A DNA stretch of 64,000 nt from Parasponia andersonii (lineage: Eukaryota; Streptophyta; Magnoliopsida; Rosales; Cannabaceae), in NCBI GenBank assembly GCA_002914805.1, contig JXTB01000239.1:409322-473321 (forward strand), read 5' to 3'. This document shows positions 1 to 10,536 of this stretch, one piece after another. Numbering within the stretch: the first letter of the stretch is position 1; the number at the start of each line of letters is the position of its first letter. The translations under genes and the position numbers were made by a program. The notes under the pieces were generated by a model. That model worked only from the letters and a program-made list of their open reading frames with translations, did no database searches and was not told where the DNA came from.

Positions 1-210
1 TTTAATGACATACCAATTATGCACAAATTCAAATAGAAAAATATCATTTTATTAATTCAACAAATATCCAAAATATACATGCTTTTAGGGCATAACCCTA
101 ACACAATCATATTAAGTCTATCTGATCAAGTTCTTAGAAAAGTTTGCCATGAAATAAATGTTTCTAGAATTTGGAATAAACTTGAAGAACTTTATAGAAC
201 CAAGGCTTTG

Positions 211-505
211 TGATGAAGAAATCTTGAACAAGATTGATTCCAGTACGGGAAGAGGTTTGGTTTCATCGAATCAACACCCCAATATACTGCTATTGAATAA
301 CAGCAGAGAGAATGCAATAGCAAAATAGTTCTGGAATGACCCAAAATGCTGTCAAGCGAAACCTAAAAAGGAAAATGGCTAAAACCTCAAAACGTAGTTG
401 TTTTGGGTAATACAAACTAGCAGCTATTTAAGTAAAATACGACATAAAGACTTTAAAAAAGATAAATGACAACTTAGACATAGATATAACAAAGTGCCCT
501 GCATC
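211..505 (-). repeat. LTR of Gypsy element 1 (3' LTR in element sense)
   Basis: 295 bp with TGATGAAG at one end and CTGCATCA at the other. It aligns over its whole length with 5109-5404. A purine-rich tract (AAGAAGAGGGCAAC in the minus sense) lies just inside it at about 506-525, as expected for the polypurine tract. Confidence 0.93.
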
Positions 506-659
506 AGTTGCCCTCTTCTTGAGAACAATTTGTCCCCAAATTCACATCCATGATTGGGGCATCATCCGGTGGGTTGTACTCGTACATATCAGCAATGTTA
601 AAAGTTGGTGAGATGTGGAGGTTAGGGGGAAGATCAAGAAGGAATGCATTATCATTAAT

Positions 660-1711
660 CTATTGCAGAATCTGAAAAGGGCCAAATTTCTTAGGCTGTA
701 GCTTGTTATAAGTACCAACCGAGAAACGATCCTTGTGCAAATGAACCATAACCAAATCTCCTTCTTGAAATTGCTTTGTCCTTCGATGCTTATCAGCTGC
801 TGCTTTGTAAGTGGCATTAGCAGCCTCTAACTTCTCACGAACAGAATAGTACATACTTGCCACCTCTTCAGCAAAAACTTCAGCTGGCTTACTCTTGGCT
901 ACAGGTAGTCTCAATAGGTCCACAGTATAATTGGGACGCTTAGTATAAACAACGGAGAAGGGTGAGTCCCCAGTAGAATGATTTTTTATGTGATTGAAAG
1001 CAAATTCAGCTTGAGCAAGTACTTGATCCCACTGTTTCGGCTTATCACCTGCCAAACATCGAATCATATTCCCCAAGGTCCGATTGACAACCTCTGTTTG
1101 TCCATCCGTTTGAGGATGATATGCACTGCTAAACTTAAGAGAAGTATTAAATCGCTTCCATAACTCCCTCCAAAAATGACTAATAAACTTCACATCTCTA
1201 TCTAACGTTATGGATCTTGGAACTCCATGCATTTTAACAATCTCCCTGAAAAAAGTCTAGCAACATTACTAGCATCATCAGTTTTCTTGCAAGGAACAAA
1301 TCTGGCCATTTTAGAGAATCTGTCTACAACCACCATCACAGAATCAACATTTTGAGGTGTTTTAGGCAAACCAATAATGAAATCCATGCCGAGGTCTTCC
1401 CATATGGAGTGGGGTACGGGTAGGGGAGTGTACAAGCCAGTATTTTGAGTGGTACCTTTGGCACTTTGGCAAATTGCACAACGTTGGATAAACTTTGCAA
1501 TGTCGCAGTTGATGTGAGGCCAAAAAAATCTTTCGGTCACCAAAGAAATGGATTTATCTCTGCCTGGGTGAGCAGCCAAGCCTCTGAAATGCAACTCATG
1601 AATTAGGTACTCTCGTAAGGAAGTGCGAGGAATACATAGTTGAGCCCCATGAAATAAGTATCCCTGATAGATATGAAAATTTTTGAAAACTCCCATTGTT
1701 AAGCACTTCAC
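660..1711 (-). pseudogene. Gypsy element 1 integrase remnant
   Basis: Integrase zinc-binding segment (HPGRDKSISLVTERFFWP, then CAICQ) at about 1470-1600. The catalytic core includes GLPKTPQN and VVVDRFSKMA at about 1290-1390, and the [15 protein letters not shown] box near 1090. The C-terminal part ends close to 660. No chromodomain was recognised between here and the LTR. Confidence 0.88.
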
Positions 1712-1774
1712 CCAAATAGGACCAAAATCTTCATCATGAAAATATTATTCTTTTAATACTTCAAAGCTAACAAT

Positions 1775-2881
1775 CTAAGTCTGAAGTGTGGTAAGGAGGC
1801 AAGATTTGTGACTAAGGGTATCAGCTACCTTGTTCAAGTGACCTGCGCGATGCTTGAATACAAATGAAAACTTTTGGAGGAATAAGGTCCACCTGGCATG
1901 CATGCGACTGAGGCTCTTTTGAGAGTTAACAAACTTAAGCGCTTGGTGGTCGCTATGTAGAATGAACTCCTTTTGCACCAAATAGTGTTCCCAATGTTTT
2001 AAGGCCCCAACAATAGCGTAGAGTTCTTGCTCATACGTGCTCTATTTCTATCTCGCTTTACTAAGCTTTTCGCTAAAAAACTCTACTGGTTTACCATCTT
2101 AGGTTAAAACATCCCCTATTCCTACCATGAAAGCATCAATCTTAACCTCAAACTCCTTGTCAAAGTCTGGTAATACAAGTACAGGTGCAGAAGTGAGTTT
2201 TTCCTTTACTAATGCAAAGTTATTATCCTGATCTGGGCCCCATTGAAACTTCCCTTGTTTAAGGCAATCAGTAATTGGAGCTAAAATACTACTGAAACCA
2301 GGAATGAATCTTCAATAAAAAGTAGTCAGCCTATGGAAGCTTCGTACGTCATGGATAGTCTGAGGAGTAGGCCACTCCCGTATAGCTTGTACTTTTCATT
2401 CATCTACTGCTATACCCTGTCCAGTAATGATAAAACCCAAAAATAACAAATTATTATTTAAGAATGCACACTTCTTGAGGTTGAGATACAACTTGTTATC
2501 ACGCAAGGCTTCTAGGACAGCTTTGAGGTGTGTCATATGGGTGGTTTCATCGGTACTGTAGATTAGTATATCGTCAAAGTAGACCATGACAAATCGCCCA
2601 ATGAAAGGTTTGAGCACCACATTCATCAGCCTTATGAAAGTGCTAGGGGCATTGCAAAGCCCAAGTGGCATAACGAGCCATTCATATAGCCCCTTTCTAG
2701 TTTTGAATGTCGTCTTCCACTCATCGCCAGGTCGGATACAAATTTGGTGGTAACCACTTCGAAGGTCAAGTTTTGTAAACACTTTAGCACCAGAGAGTTT
2801 ATCTAGCATGTCTTCTAGTCTTGGAATTGGTAAACGATACTTAACCGTAATTTTGTTGATAGCATGACTGTCTACACACAT
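1775..2881 (-). pseudogene. Gypsy element 1 reverse transcriptase and RNase H remnant
   Basis: RT motifs [13 protein letters not shown] and YFDDILIYS lie at about 2400-2880. The RNase H tail ([12 protein letters not shown], then ARWTLFLQ) lies at about 1780-1980. The interval 1982-2395 holds the rest of RT/RNase H in degraded form. Broken. Confidence 0.88.
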
Positions 2882-2944
2882 TCTCCATGTTCTATCTTTT
2901 TTTTATACTAAATGGGCAGGAACGGCACAAGGACTTAAGCTAAC

Positions 2945-3844
2945 TCACACTAATTTCTTTTTAAGTAGCTCATCCACCATATTTTGTAAGATCTCATGTT
3001 CTCGTAGACTCATTCGGTAGTGCGGTAGATTAGGTCGAGTAGCTTCCAGAATAAGGTCAATGTGAGGTTGAATATCTCTTATTGGGGGAAGGTTATTAGG
3101 GAGCTCTTCAGGTGACAAATCTACAAATTCTCGAAGTAGGGGAGCCACAGCACTAGGAATGATGGAAGTAGTCAGATTGGATTCCTTGACAATAATGGCA
3201 ACCACATTGTTATCTTCCTTGAGGGATGATAAGAAGTTTGGTCCAGACATAGTGAGGAATGTGTCCTTGGTAGTTGTTGTAGTCACCGATCTAGTGAAAC
3301 CCTGTTGAAGAGGGACTAGAGTAATCTTTTTTCCTTTCCAATGGAACACATAACTATTGTCTTTGTCGCGGTGGATAGCATCAACGTCGAATTGCCAAGG
3401 GCGACCCAATAACACATGACACGCATACATTTCAACCACATCGCCAACTATCTCATCTTGATAATATTTACCAATAGAAAAAGAGAAACGACAAACATCT
3501 TGGACTTTGGTTTCTACTCCTTTTTTAATCCAACCAATTGAGTAAGGCTTAGGATGTTTCTCTGTTGGTAATAGTAGTGCTTTGACAAGAGACTTAGAAA
3601 CAATATTCTCACTACTCCCACTATCAATAATCACATCACACACTTTCTTCTTGATAGTGCAACGGGTTCGGAAAGTAGTATGTCTTTGTGTTGGGTGAGG
3701 GCGCTTTGGGGTTAATAGTAGCTTCTGTATTATACACACAATTTGCTTCCCTTCATCTCCTTCAACAATTTCAACATCAGCAAATTCTTCTTGTTCCTTT
3801 CCCATTTCTTCTACAAAATCAACAGTATAAAAATCGTCTGCCAT
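2945..3844 (-). pseudogene. Gypsy element 1 protease and linker to RT
   Basis: Retropepsin-like region with the active site VIIDSGSSENIVS near 3600-3640 and the later hydrophobic-Gly box (HVLLGRPWQFD near 3390-3420). Both are typical of plant Gypsy proteases. The end of the segment reaches the start of RT (YRMSLREHEILQ). Confidence 0.85.
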
Positions 3845-5071
3845 GTTAACTTGGCGTCTTTGAGGACATTCATTCGATCTATGCCCCGGCTGGCCATAGG
3901 CTTGGCATAAGGGTTAAGGGGAATTTGGACTGAAGGATGCTTCCCAGTATTCTTACTAGTTCTGGCAGTATTGTCATTAGTGTTTCGAGGAGAGCCTTGG
4001 GTGGTAACTCCTTGAGGACTGCTACCTTTGGGTTTGTCTGTGCCATAATCCATGGGAGTTCGCCTAGCAGAATGAGTGGTTGTCATGAGCTGATTCTCAA
4101 TCTTGTAAGGTAAGTTTACAGCTTCGATAAACTCCAAACTGGCCTCAAAGTTATCTGAACTTGGATATTTTCTCGAAAACCCCCGGTATAATGAGCTACT
4201 TGTCGCATTTCAGATTCAGGTAAATTAGTTCGAGTATTTAACCGATAGAACTCTTCGGTATACTCATGAACACTATGCCCTCATTGTTGGCAATGTTGAT
4301 ACTGGTGGTATAATATCTGCTCATAATCACTTGGTAAAAATCGAGTTCTAATAAATCGTCTCATCCGAGGCCATGATTTCACTATACTTTTCCCTTGTGC
4401 ACGACGGTTGTTTTAGAGTTGTTCCCACCAAGCAGATGCACCTCCTCTTAATTTGTAAGCAACAATTTGACCTGTTTATCCTCTGGAACACATATGTACT
4501 CAAAAAAATTCTCTACAGTTTTAATCTAGTCCAGAACATCTTCAATATGCATATTGCCATCAAACATTGTTAAGTCAACCTTAATTCTATAATCAGGAAC
4601 TTGTTGTGCATATCGATTGGGTCTTGTGCACCTTTGTTCGCCAAAAGCCCAAGCCTCCACATCTTCGTCAGTGTCAGAATCAGCCATTGGGCGTTGATTA
4701 TGAGTAGTGTATAAAACGTCCTCATCGGAATCCCCCGACTCCAGAACATATTGACGTCGCCCACAATATGTTCGGTTTCGATTTGCAGCAGGGGTTCAGC
4801 GATGTTGTGGCTCATCTTCTTGTGCTCGATTGACATGTTGTAGAGGACGAGTAACCCCTCGATCAGTGGTTTGAGCCGAAGGTTGAGATGTGGGTTGTAT
4901 AGTAGGTTGTGTGGTGCCAATCTGAGCCAAAACTAATCGGATTTTGCGAGTGAGAGCTTCGAAACGTGCGTCTAATTTCTTCTCCATTCCGTTCACCACT
5001 ATCCATAAGGCTGCAAGGCTACGGTCGTCACCGTCGGCTGGTCGAGTTTCTGCACCTCCACCGGCCATCAT
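3811..5071 (-). pseudogene. Gypsy element 1 gag remnant
   Basis: Minus-strand gag region between the primer binding site and protease. It begins near 5071 with a short charged helical segment (EKKLDARFEALTRKIR). It continues with low-complexity Gln/Thr/Ser-rich sequence and a basic tail before protease. Broken. Confidence 0.7.
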
Positions 5072-5093
5072 AAACCTAAGGAAAGAACATTAG

Positions 5094-5105
5094 TCTCTGA
5101 TACCA
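5094..5105 (-). promoter_or_regulatory. primer binding site, initiator-Met tRNA type
   Basis: In the minus sense the bases right after the LTR read TGGTATCAGAGA, which matches the common plant initiator-methionine tRNA primer binding site (TGGTATCAGAGC) at 11 of 12 positions. Confidence 0.85.
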
Positions 5106-5108
5106 ATT

Positions 5109-5404
5109 TGATGAAGAAATCTTGAACAAGATTGATTCCAGTACGAGAAGAGATTTGGTTTCATCGAACCAGCACCCCAATATACTGCTATTAAATAACA
5201 GCAGAGAGAATACAATAGCAAAATAGTTCTAGAATGACCCAAAATGTTGTCAAGCGAAACCTAAAAATGAAAAGGGCTAAAATCTCAAAACGTAGTCGTT
5301 TTGGGTAATACAAACCAGCTGCTATTTAAGTAAAATACGACATAAAGACTTTTAAAAAGATAAATGACAACTAAGACATAGATATAACAAAGTGCCCTGC
5401 ATCA
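5109..5404 (-). repeat. LTR of Gypsy element 1 (5' LTR in element sense)
   Basis: 296 bp partner of 211-505. Just inside it, in the minus sense, lies the tRNA primer binding site. Confidence 0.93.
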
Positions 5405-6240
5405 CTTGTCCTAATCGAATCTATCTAAAAGAAAGCTCTTATGGGTTTAAGATGGATGAAACAAAGTCTATAGAAGATAGTCTCGATGATTTTAATAAGC
5501 TGGTATTAGATCTTGTACGCTTAGAAATAAAAATAGAGGAAGAAGACAAAGCTATGATTTTGTTGAACTCTCTGCCTAAGTCGTTGAAACACTATAAAGA
5601 AATTCTTAAATATGGAAGAACATCCATATCAGTTGATGATATACAAAATGCCTTAAATTCTAAATTATTGGATATAAGAAGTACTGAAAAGATCAGCAAT
5701 GAAGAAGGTTTGAATGTTTGAGGAAGGCCTCAGAAAAGAGATATCAATGGGAAAAGGAATAAATCTCAGTCAAGGTCCAAGTCTAAAGGCAAGAAGGACC
5801 ACAAGAATGTTAAATGTTATCACTATCATAAGTTTGGGCATATAAGAAGATTTTGTCCAGAGAGAAAGACTGAAGATGCTGAAAGGCTTCAAGGAGATGT
5901 ATCAATTATTGATGAAGTATATGACAGTGTTGAAGTTCTTACTGTCACAATGAATCAAAATTCAGATGAGCGGGTTCTCGATTCTGGATGTACTTTTTGC
6001 ATATGCCCAAAAAGAGATTGGTTTGATCAATATCAAGAAGTCAATGAAGGGAAGGTACTAATGGGAGATAACATATCCTGTGATGTTATTGGAATTAGTA
6101 TTGTGAGCGTAAAGATGAATGATGGTATAATCATAATTTCGAGAGAAGTTAGACACGTCCCAGATTTGAAGAGAAATTTAATCTCTTTGGGAACATCAGA
6201 TGAATCTGAATATATCTTCAGATTGAAAATAGTGCTTTGA
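5405..6240 (+). pseudogene. copia gag (C-terminal part) and protease remnant
   Basis: Gag remnant with the copia-type run of charged helices, then a basic stretch and a CCHC zinc knuckle around 5814-5870 (CYHYHKFGHIRRFC). The aspartic protease follows at about 5950-6100, with the copia-type active site VLDSGCT. The first piece of the same gag lies at about 100-210. Part of a decayed retroelement. Confidence 0.8.
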
Positions 6241-7380
6241 AAGTTACAAAAGGATCCTTAACAGTTATAAAGGGAACATAGAAGCATGGGTTATATATAC
6301 TCCATGGTAAGACTACAAAAGGGTCGACTTATATAGCTGAAAGATTAGAAACTGACAAGACACTATTGTGGCATAGAAGGATAGGTCATCTTAATGACAG
6401 AGGGTTGAAAGAACTTCACAAATAAGGGCTGCTCGGTAGTTATAGCATTAGCAAGGTTGAATTCTGTGAACATTGTATTCTCGGCAAACAACATAGGCTG
6501 ACCTTCAAAGTTGTAACACACAAATCAAGCCAAATCCTTGAGTATGTGCATTCTGATTTATGGGGACCAGCAAGAGTGTTAACCTATGGAGGCAATAGGT
6601 GCTTTCTTTCTTTAATAGATGATTCTTCCAGAAAAGTTTGGTTATATTTGTTAAAAACTAAAGATGAACAAACTTTTTTGACTAAAATCAAACACTGAAA
6701 ATCCTTAGTTGAAAATCAAATTGATAAGAAACTTTAAGTTCTAAGGACAGATAATGGGCTTGAGTATTGCAACAAAGAAATAGACTTATTCTGTAACGAT
6801 AATGGCATTTTAAGCCATAGAACAGTTAGAAAAACCCCACAACAAAATAGATTAGTAGAAAGAATGAATAGAACTTTCCTTGATAGGGTTATATATATGC
6901 CTTATAGTTTAGGTTTATCTAAGTAATTTTGGGGTGAAGCTGTTATGACAGCTTATTATTTGGTTAATAGAATACCATCTAGGGCAATTGATTTTAAGAC
7001 TCCCGAAGAATTATGAACAGATAAACCTGCTAACTATAGCTATCTAAGAGTATTTGGATGTGTAGCTTATGCCCATTAAAATAAGGTAAGTTAGAACATA
7101 GGTCTGTTCATTAAAATAAGGTAAGTTAGAACATAGGTCTGTTAAGTGTGTATTCTTAGGATATCCTGAAGGAGTTAAAGGTTATAGATTGTGGATTAAG
7201 GACTCACCAAGTGTTAAAATAATCATAAGTCGAGATGTAATTTTCAATGAAAATGAAATGTTTCTACAAGGACTAATAGTGCAAGTACTGGACAAGCTCT
7301 TGAAAGCAACAAGACAATTGAAGAAACATCAAACAAAGATTATTTTGAGTTTGATGTGGAGAACACCATATTAGACATGC
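6241..7380 (+). pseudogene. copia integrase remnant
   Basis: Contains the zinc-binding region (LWHRRIGHLND near 6367) and the catalytic core of a copia integrase, including an RTDNG-like segment near 6740 and a TPQQN/VERMN-like segment near 6835. The end near 7080-7190 resembles the conserved copia region before the RT. There is a short local duplication at about 7079-7145. Broken. Confidence 0.75.
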
Positions 7381-7599
7381 TGAATTTTCTGGTACAACGA
7401 ATATTGATGAGCAAGGAATAGAAGAAACAGACCAAGAATTACCAAGTATAAGAGAAGAAAGAAGGAAACATATTCCTGAAACTACTTCTGACTATCAATT
7501 ATAAGGAAACAGAGCCAAGAGAGTGATCAAGCCACCTGAAAGACCTAGATACGCTGATCTAATAGCATACGCATTGGTTTCAACAATGGAGTATGAAGA

Positions 7600-9170
7600 A
7601 AGTGAGCCAATCACTTATACTGAAGCAGTAAATAGCGAAAATTCTGGAAAATGGTTGAATGCCATGGCTGAAAAGTTTGAATCACTGTAAAAAAATTAAA
7701 CTTGGGTGTTAGTAAAGAAAGAACCTAAACAGAAAGTTGTTAGCTGCAGGTGGATATTTAAAAGAAAGGAAGGAGCCACTAAGAATGAACCAGTGAGGTT
7801 CAAAGCTAGATTAGTAGCTAGATGTTACACACAAAGGAGAGGAATAGATTATACTGAGGTTTTCTCTACTGTGGTGAAACACACTTCAATTCGGATTTTA
7901 ATGTCCTTAGTTGCTCAACATGATTGGGAACTAGAACAACTTGATATGAAGAGAACCTTTTTTAATGGTAATTTAGAAGAAAACATTTTTATGTCACAAC
8001 CAGAGGGATACGAGGAACCAAGAAAAGAAGAAATGGTGTGCTTGCTGAAAAAATCACTTTATGGACTTAAGCAGTTACCAAGGCAATGGTATAAAAAGTT
8101 TGACACATTTATCCTGAAGGTTGGGTTCAAAAAAAGCAGCTATGATGGTTATTTTTACTTCAAACATCTTGTAGATAGTTTACTTATATTTCTACTTATA
8201 TACGTAGATGATATGCTTATTGCTTGTAAGAATAAGCAACAAATTGAAGAACTCAAAGGTATGCTGAAAGCTGAATATGAAGGATCTAGGATGTGCTAAG
8301 AAAATCCTAGGCATGTAGATTATAAGGAATAGATAGGAACATAAATTGTTTTTGTCTCAAAAAAGCTACCTTGAAAAGGTATTGAAAATATTTTCCATGG
8401 AAAGTGCTAAAGCTGTGAGTGTTCCATTGACTGGTCATTTCAGATTATCCTCATCACAAAGTCCTACTATGGATGAGCAAAGAAAGATATGGAATTAGTA
8501 CCATATGCAAATACCATTGGTTCCCTAATGTATGCCATGGTTTATTCTAGATCAGACATAGCAAAAGTTGTAAGTGTCCTGAGTAATTTCATAGAAAATC
8601 CTTGAAGGGAATACTAGAATGGTGTTAAGTGGTTGCTGAGGTATATTAAAAGTTTCTTGAATGTGGGATTGAAATTTGAGATGAATAAAGCTAGTGTTAG
8701 CATTGTGAGCTACATGAATTCTGATTATGTAGGTTACTTGGACAAAAAGAGGTCAACTGCTGGGTACATTTTTACTGTCAGTGGAGGATCAGTGAGTTGG
8801 AAGTCACATCTACAATCAATTGTAGCTTTTGTCAACAACTGAATCCGAGTATATAGCTAACACAGAAGCTATGAAAGAAGCTTTGTGGCTTAAAGGGTTG
8901 CTTGAAGGACTCGGGGTCCTAAATGGTGGAGTAATATTGTTCTAAGATAGACAAAGTGCTAGTCAGCTATGTTTAAATCCAATTTTTCATGAGAGGACAA
9001 ACATGTTGATGTTAGAAACCATTTTATCAGAGAAGTGGCAGAGTCTGGTACTGTGAAATTGGAAAAGGTTGGTACGGAGAACAGTCCTTCAGACATGGCT
9101 ACTAAATTGGTACCGTTGACTAAGTTCAGACATTGTTTGAACTTAGTTCAGTTGGTGGAAATTTAGAACC
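7600..9170 (+). pseudogene. copia reverse transcriptase and RNase H remnant
   Basis: The RT region runs from about 7700 to 8300 and shows KARLVARCYTQ, the LDMKRTFFNG segment and the YVDDML active-site box near 8200. RNase H follows at about 8630-9165 (KRSTAGYIF, then the terminal helix). Order and motifs are diagnostic of Ty1/copia. The lineage looks Tork-like, but this is a weak call. Broken. Confidence 0.85.
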
Positions 9171-9227
9171 TGAAGGAAAGAGCTGCTTAAGAGAATTCAT
9201 AACGAATACTGGAATAAGGTGGAGATT

Positions 9228-9710
9228 TGTCAAGTAATTATTCAAAGTATTAGTTATTTGACATGTCAGCAAACTTAGTTAGAATTAAGTAACTGATGTC
9301 TAGACTAGTTTTAGTTAGATAAGACTTAGAAGTTTGTTAACTCAAGAAGCAATTCCTAGAAGTTGTTAACCTTTACTATAAATATTATAACTTCAGTATT
9401 AGACTAATTAATTATCAGCATATGAGAGAAGAGTCAAGAGTGTAACATGGTTTTACTGGGTTATGAGCTTTGAGAGGTTCATCTTCTGTAAACTGAGAGA
9501 ATTTGTAATCAGAGAGTTAGAGGGCCAAGATTGATTGGTGCATGAGTGTATAACTCTCTTTTGATTCATAGTGAATTCCTTGGCAGCTATCCAAAGTGGA
9601 TGTAGGACTCAATCTTTGAGTCTGAACCACTATAAATTGTGGTGATTCTTGTTCTTGAGTTTTCTACGTTTTTTTTTTCTACCAAATTTTCTGTGTGCTC
9701 TGTTTCAACA
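9228..9710 (+). repeat. copia 3' LTR
   Basis: A segment of about 483 bp starting TGTCAAG and ending TTCAACA, preceded by a purine-rich tract (GGTGGAGAT) that fits a polypurine tract. Its right end is supported because a recognisable RNase H-like coding fragment on the other strand begins right after it at 9711. The partner LTR is outside the window, so the left boundary rests on the TG dinucleotide and the polypurine tract only. Confidence 0.65.
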
Positions 9711-9855
9711 CCTTCGTCCAGTCAACTACCAATAATCCTTCGGAGCCGTGAGCTACAACGACACTAAGACTAATATCAGAAGATACAATCACATCATAAT
9801 TAAATTTGAAAGAGCCTAAGGTAGGACGATTCCAAGAAACTCACTCATCTATGAT
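9711..9855 (-). pseudogene. fragment of a plant RNase H-like domain (LINE-associated or stand-alone)
   Basis: Read on the minus strand this 145-bp piece encodes WNRPTLGSFKFN, then SSDISLSVVVAHGSEG and VVDWTK. This is the N-terminal signature of the plant RNase H type-1 domain, found at the C-terminus of many plant LINE polyproteins and in short stand-alone genes. It is cut at both sides by retroelements: the Gypsy LTR at 9856 and the copia LTR at 9710. The rest of the domain would lie left of the window, beyond the copia element. The first conserved Asp of the active site (KFNYD) is present. Whether it came from a LINE or a gene cannot be decided here. Confidence 0.6.
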
Positions 9856-10490
9856 TGTTGACAGAGGTTTTGTCAACAATGAATTTAAGAAATTGCAAGA
9901 TATGGCTTGTGTGTAAAGGGTTGATCAATCAAAGCATGTAAAAGAGACAAAAATTTTATAGTAGTTCGGCCCCAAAAAAGATGAGCTTACGTCTATTGTT
10001 GTTCACTATTTTCTGGAATATTACAAGAGAGTGCAGAGTGTGTTTAGAAAGTGAGTCCTTAAGTTTTTCCCCAAAAAGATTGATCCCCCACGGCAGCATT
10101 GATCTTCCCCTTACATAGGTGAAGGTAGTTCAATGTTTCCCGATTATGAAAACGGGTAAGTGTATAATCAAAAAATACAATTTGAGTAACAATATAACTA
10201 GGTAATAACTTAAATGAAACGACTGGTCGATCTTGAAAGAGAATCTTTTGTTTCCCTTTCTTTGTAGATTACCCATTTGACGAAGCTTGGTTTAGTTTCC
10301 TTTTCATTCTGGTCGCACTTAACTTATTCAGAGGAGGTAGCACTTTATTCGAGGGAGGTCGCATTTGACTTACTCAGAAGAGGTCGCACTTAACTTACTC
10401 GTGCGACCTGTCACATCCTCTTAGTTGCTAACTTTCCCTTTTTGGCATTAACCATCATCAAGTTTTTAGACCGTACAACAATGATCACCA
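9856..10490 (-). repeat. LTR of Gypsy element 2 (3' in element sense)
   Basis: 635 bp from TGTTGACAG to GATCACCA, aligned end to end with 20295-20933. It contains the short conserved block TAGTAGTTCGGCCCC, seen in both copies. Confidence 0.92.
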
Positions 10491-10536
10491 ATTCCATTAG
10501 TTCTTTAGGACAAAATAGAGCTTCTTTCTCTGATAA

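Larger units (their letters stand above)
211..5404 (-). mobile_element. Ty3/Gypsy LTR retrotransposon nested in the copia gag
   Basis: Compact Gypsy fossil of 5.2 kb on the minus strand with matching LTRs at both ends (211-505 and 5109-5404) and TG...CA termini. Internal order on the minus strand is gag, protease, RT, RNase H, integrase. The flanks 206-210 (CTTTG) and 5405 onward (CTTGT) look like a slightly decayed target duplication. The LTRs differ at roughly 5-6% of positions by eye, mostly transitions, suggesting an insertion a few million years old under usual plant rates. It is broken, with several disruptions (roughly five to ten). Confidence 0.93.
1..9710 (+). mobile_element. Ty1/copia LTR retrotransposon, 5' part outside window, interrupted by a Gypsy element
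   Basis: Plus-strand fossil with the copia order gag, protease, integrase, reverse transcriptase, RNase H and 3' LTR. The integrase-before-RT order separates it from Gypsy elements. The 5' LTR and the start of gag lie left of the window. A minus-strand Gypsy element at 211-5404 splits its gag region: gag-like coding runs up to 210 and resumes at 5405. The element is clearly broken, with many disruptions (well over ten) in its coding regions. No paired LTR is visible, so its age cannot be estimated from LTR divergence. It must be older than the Gypsy element inside it. Confidence 0.9.
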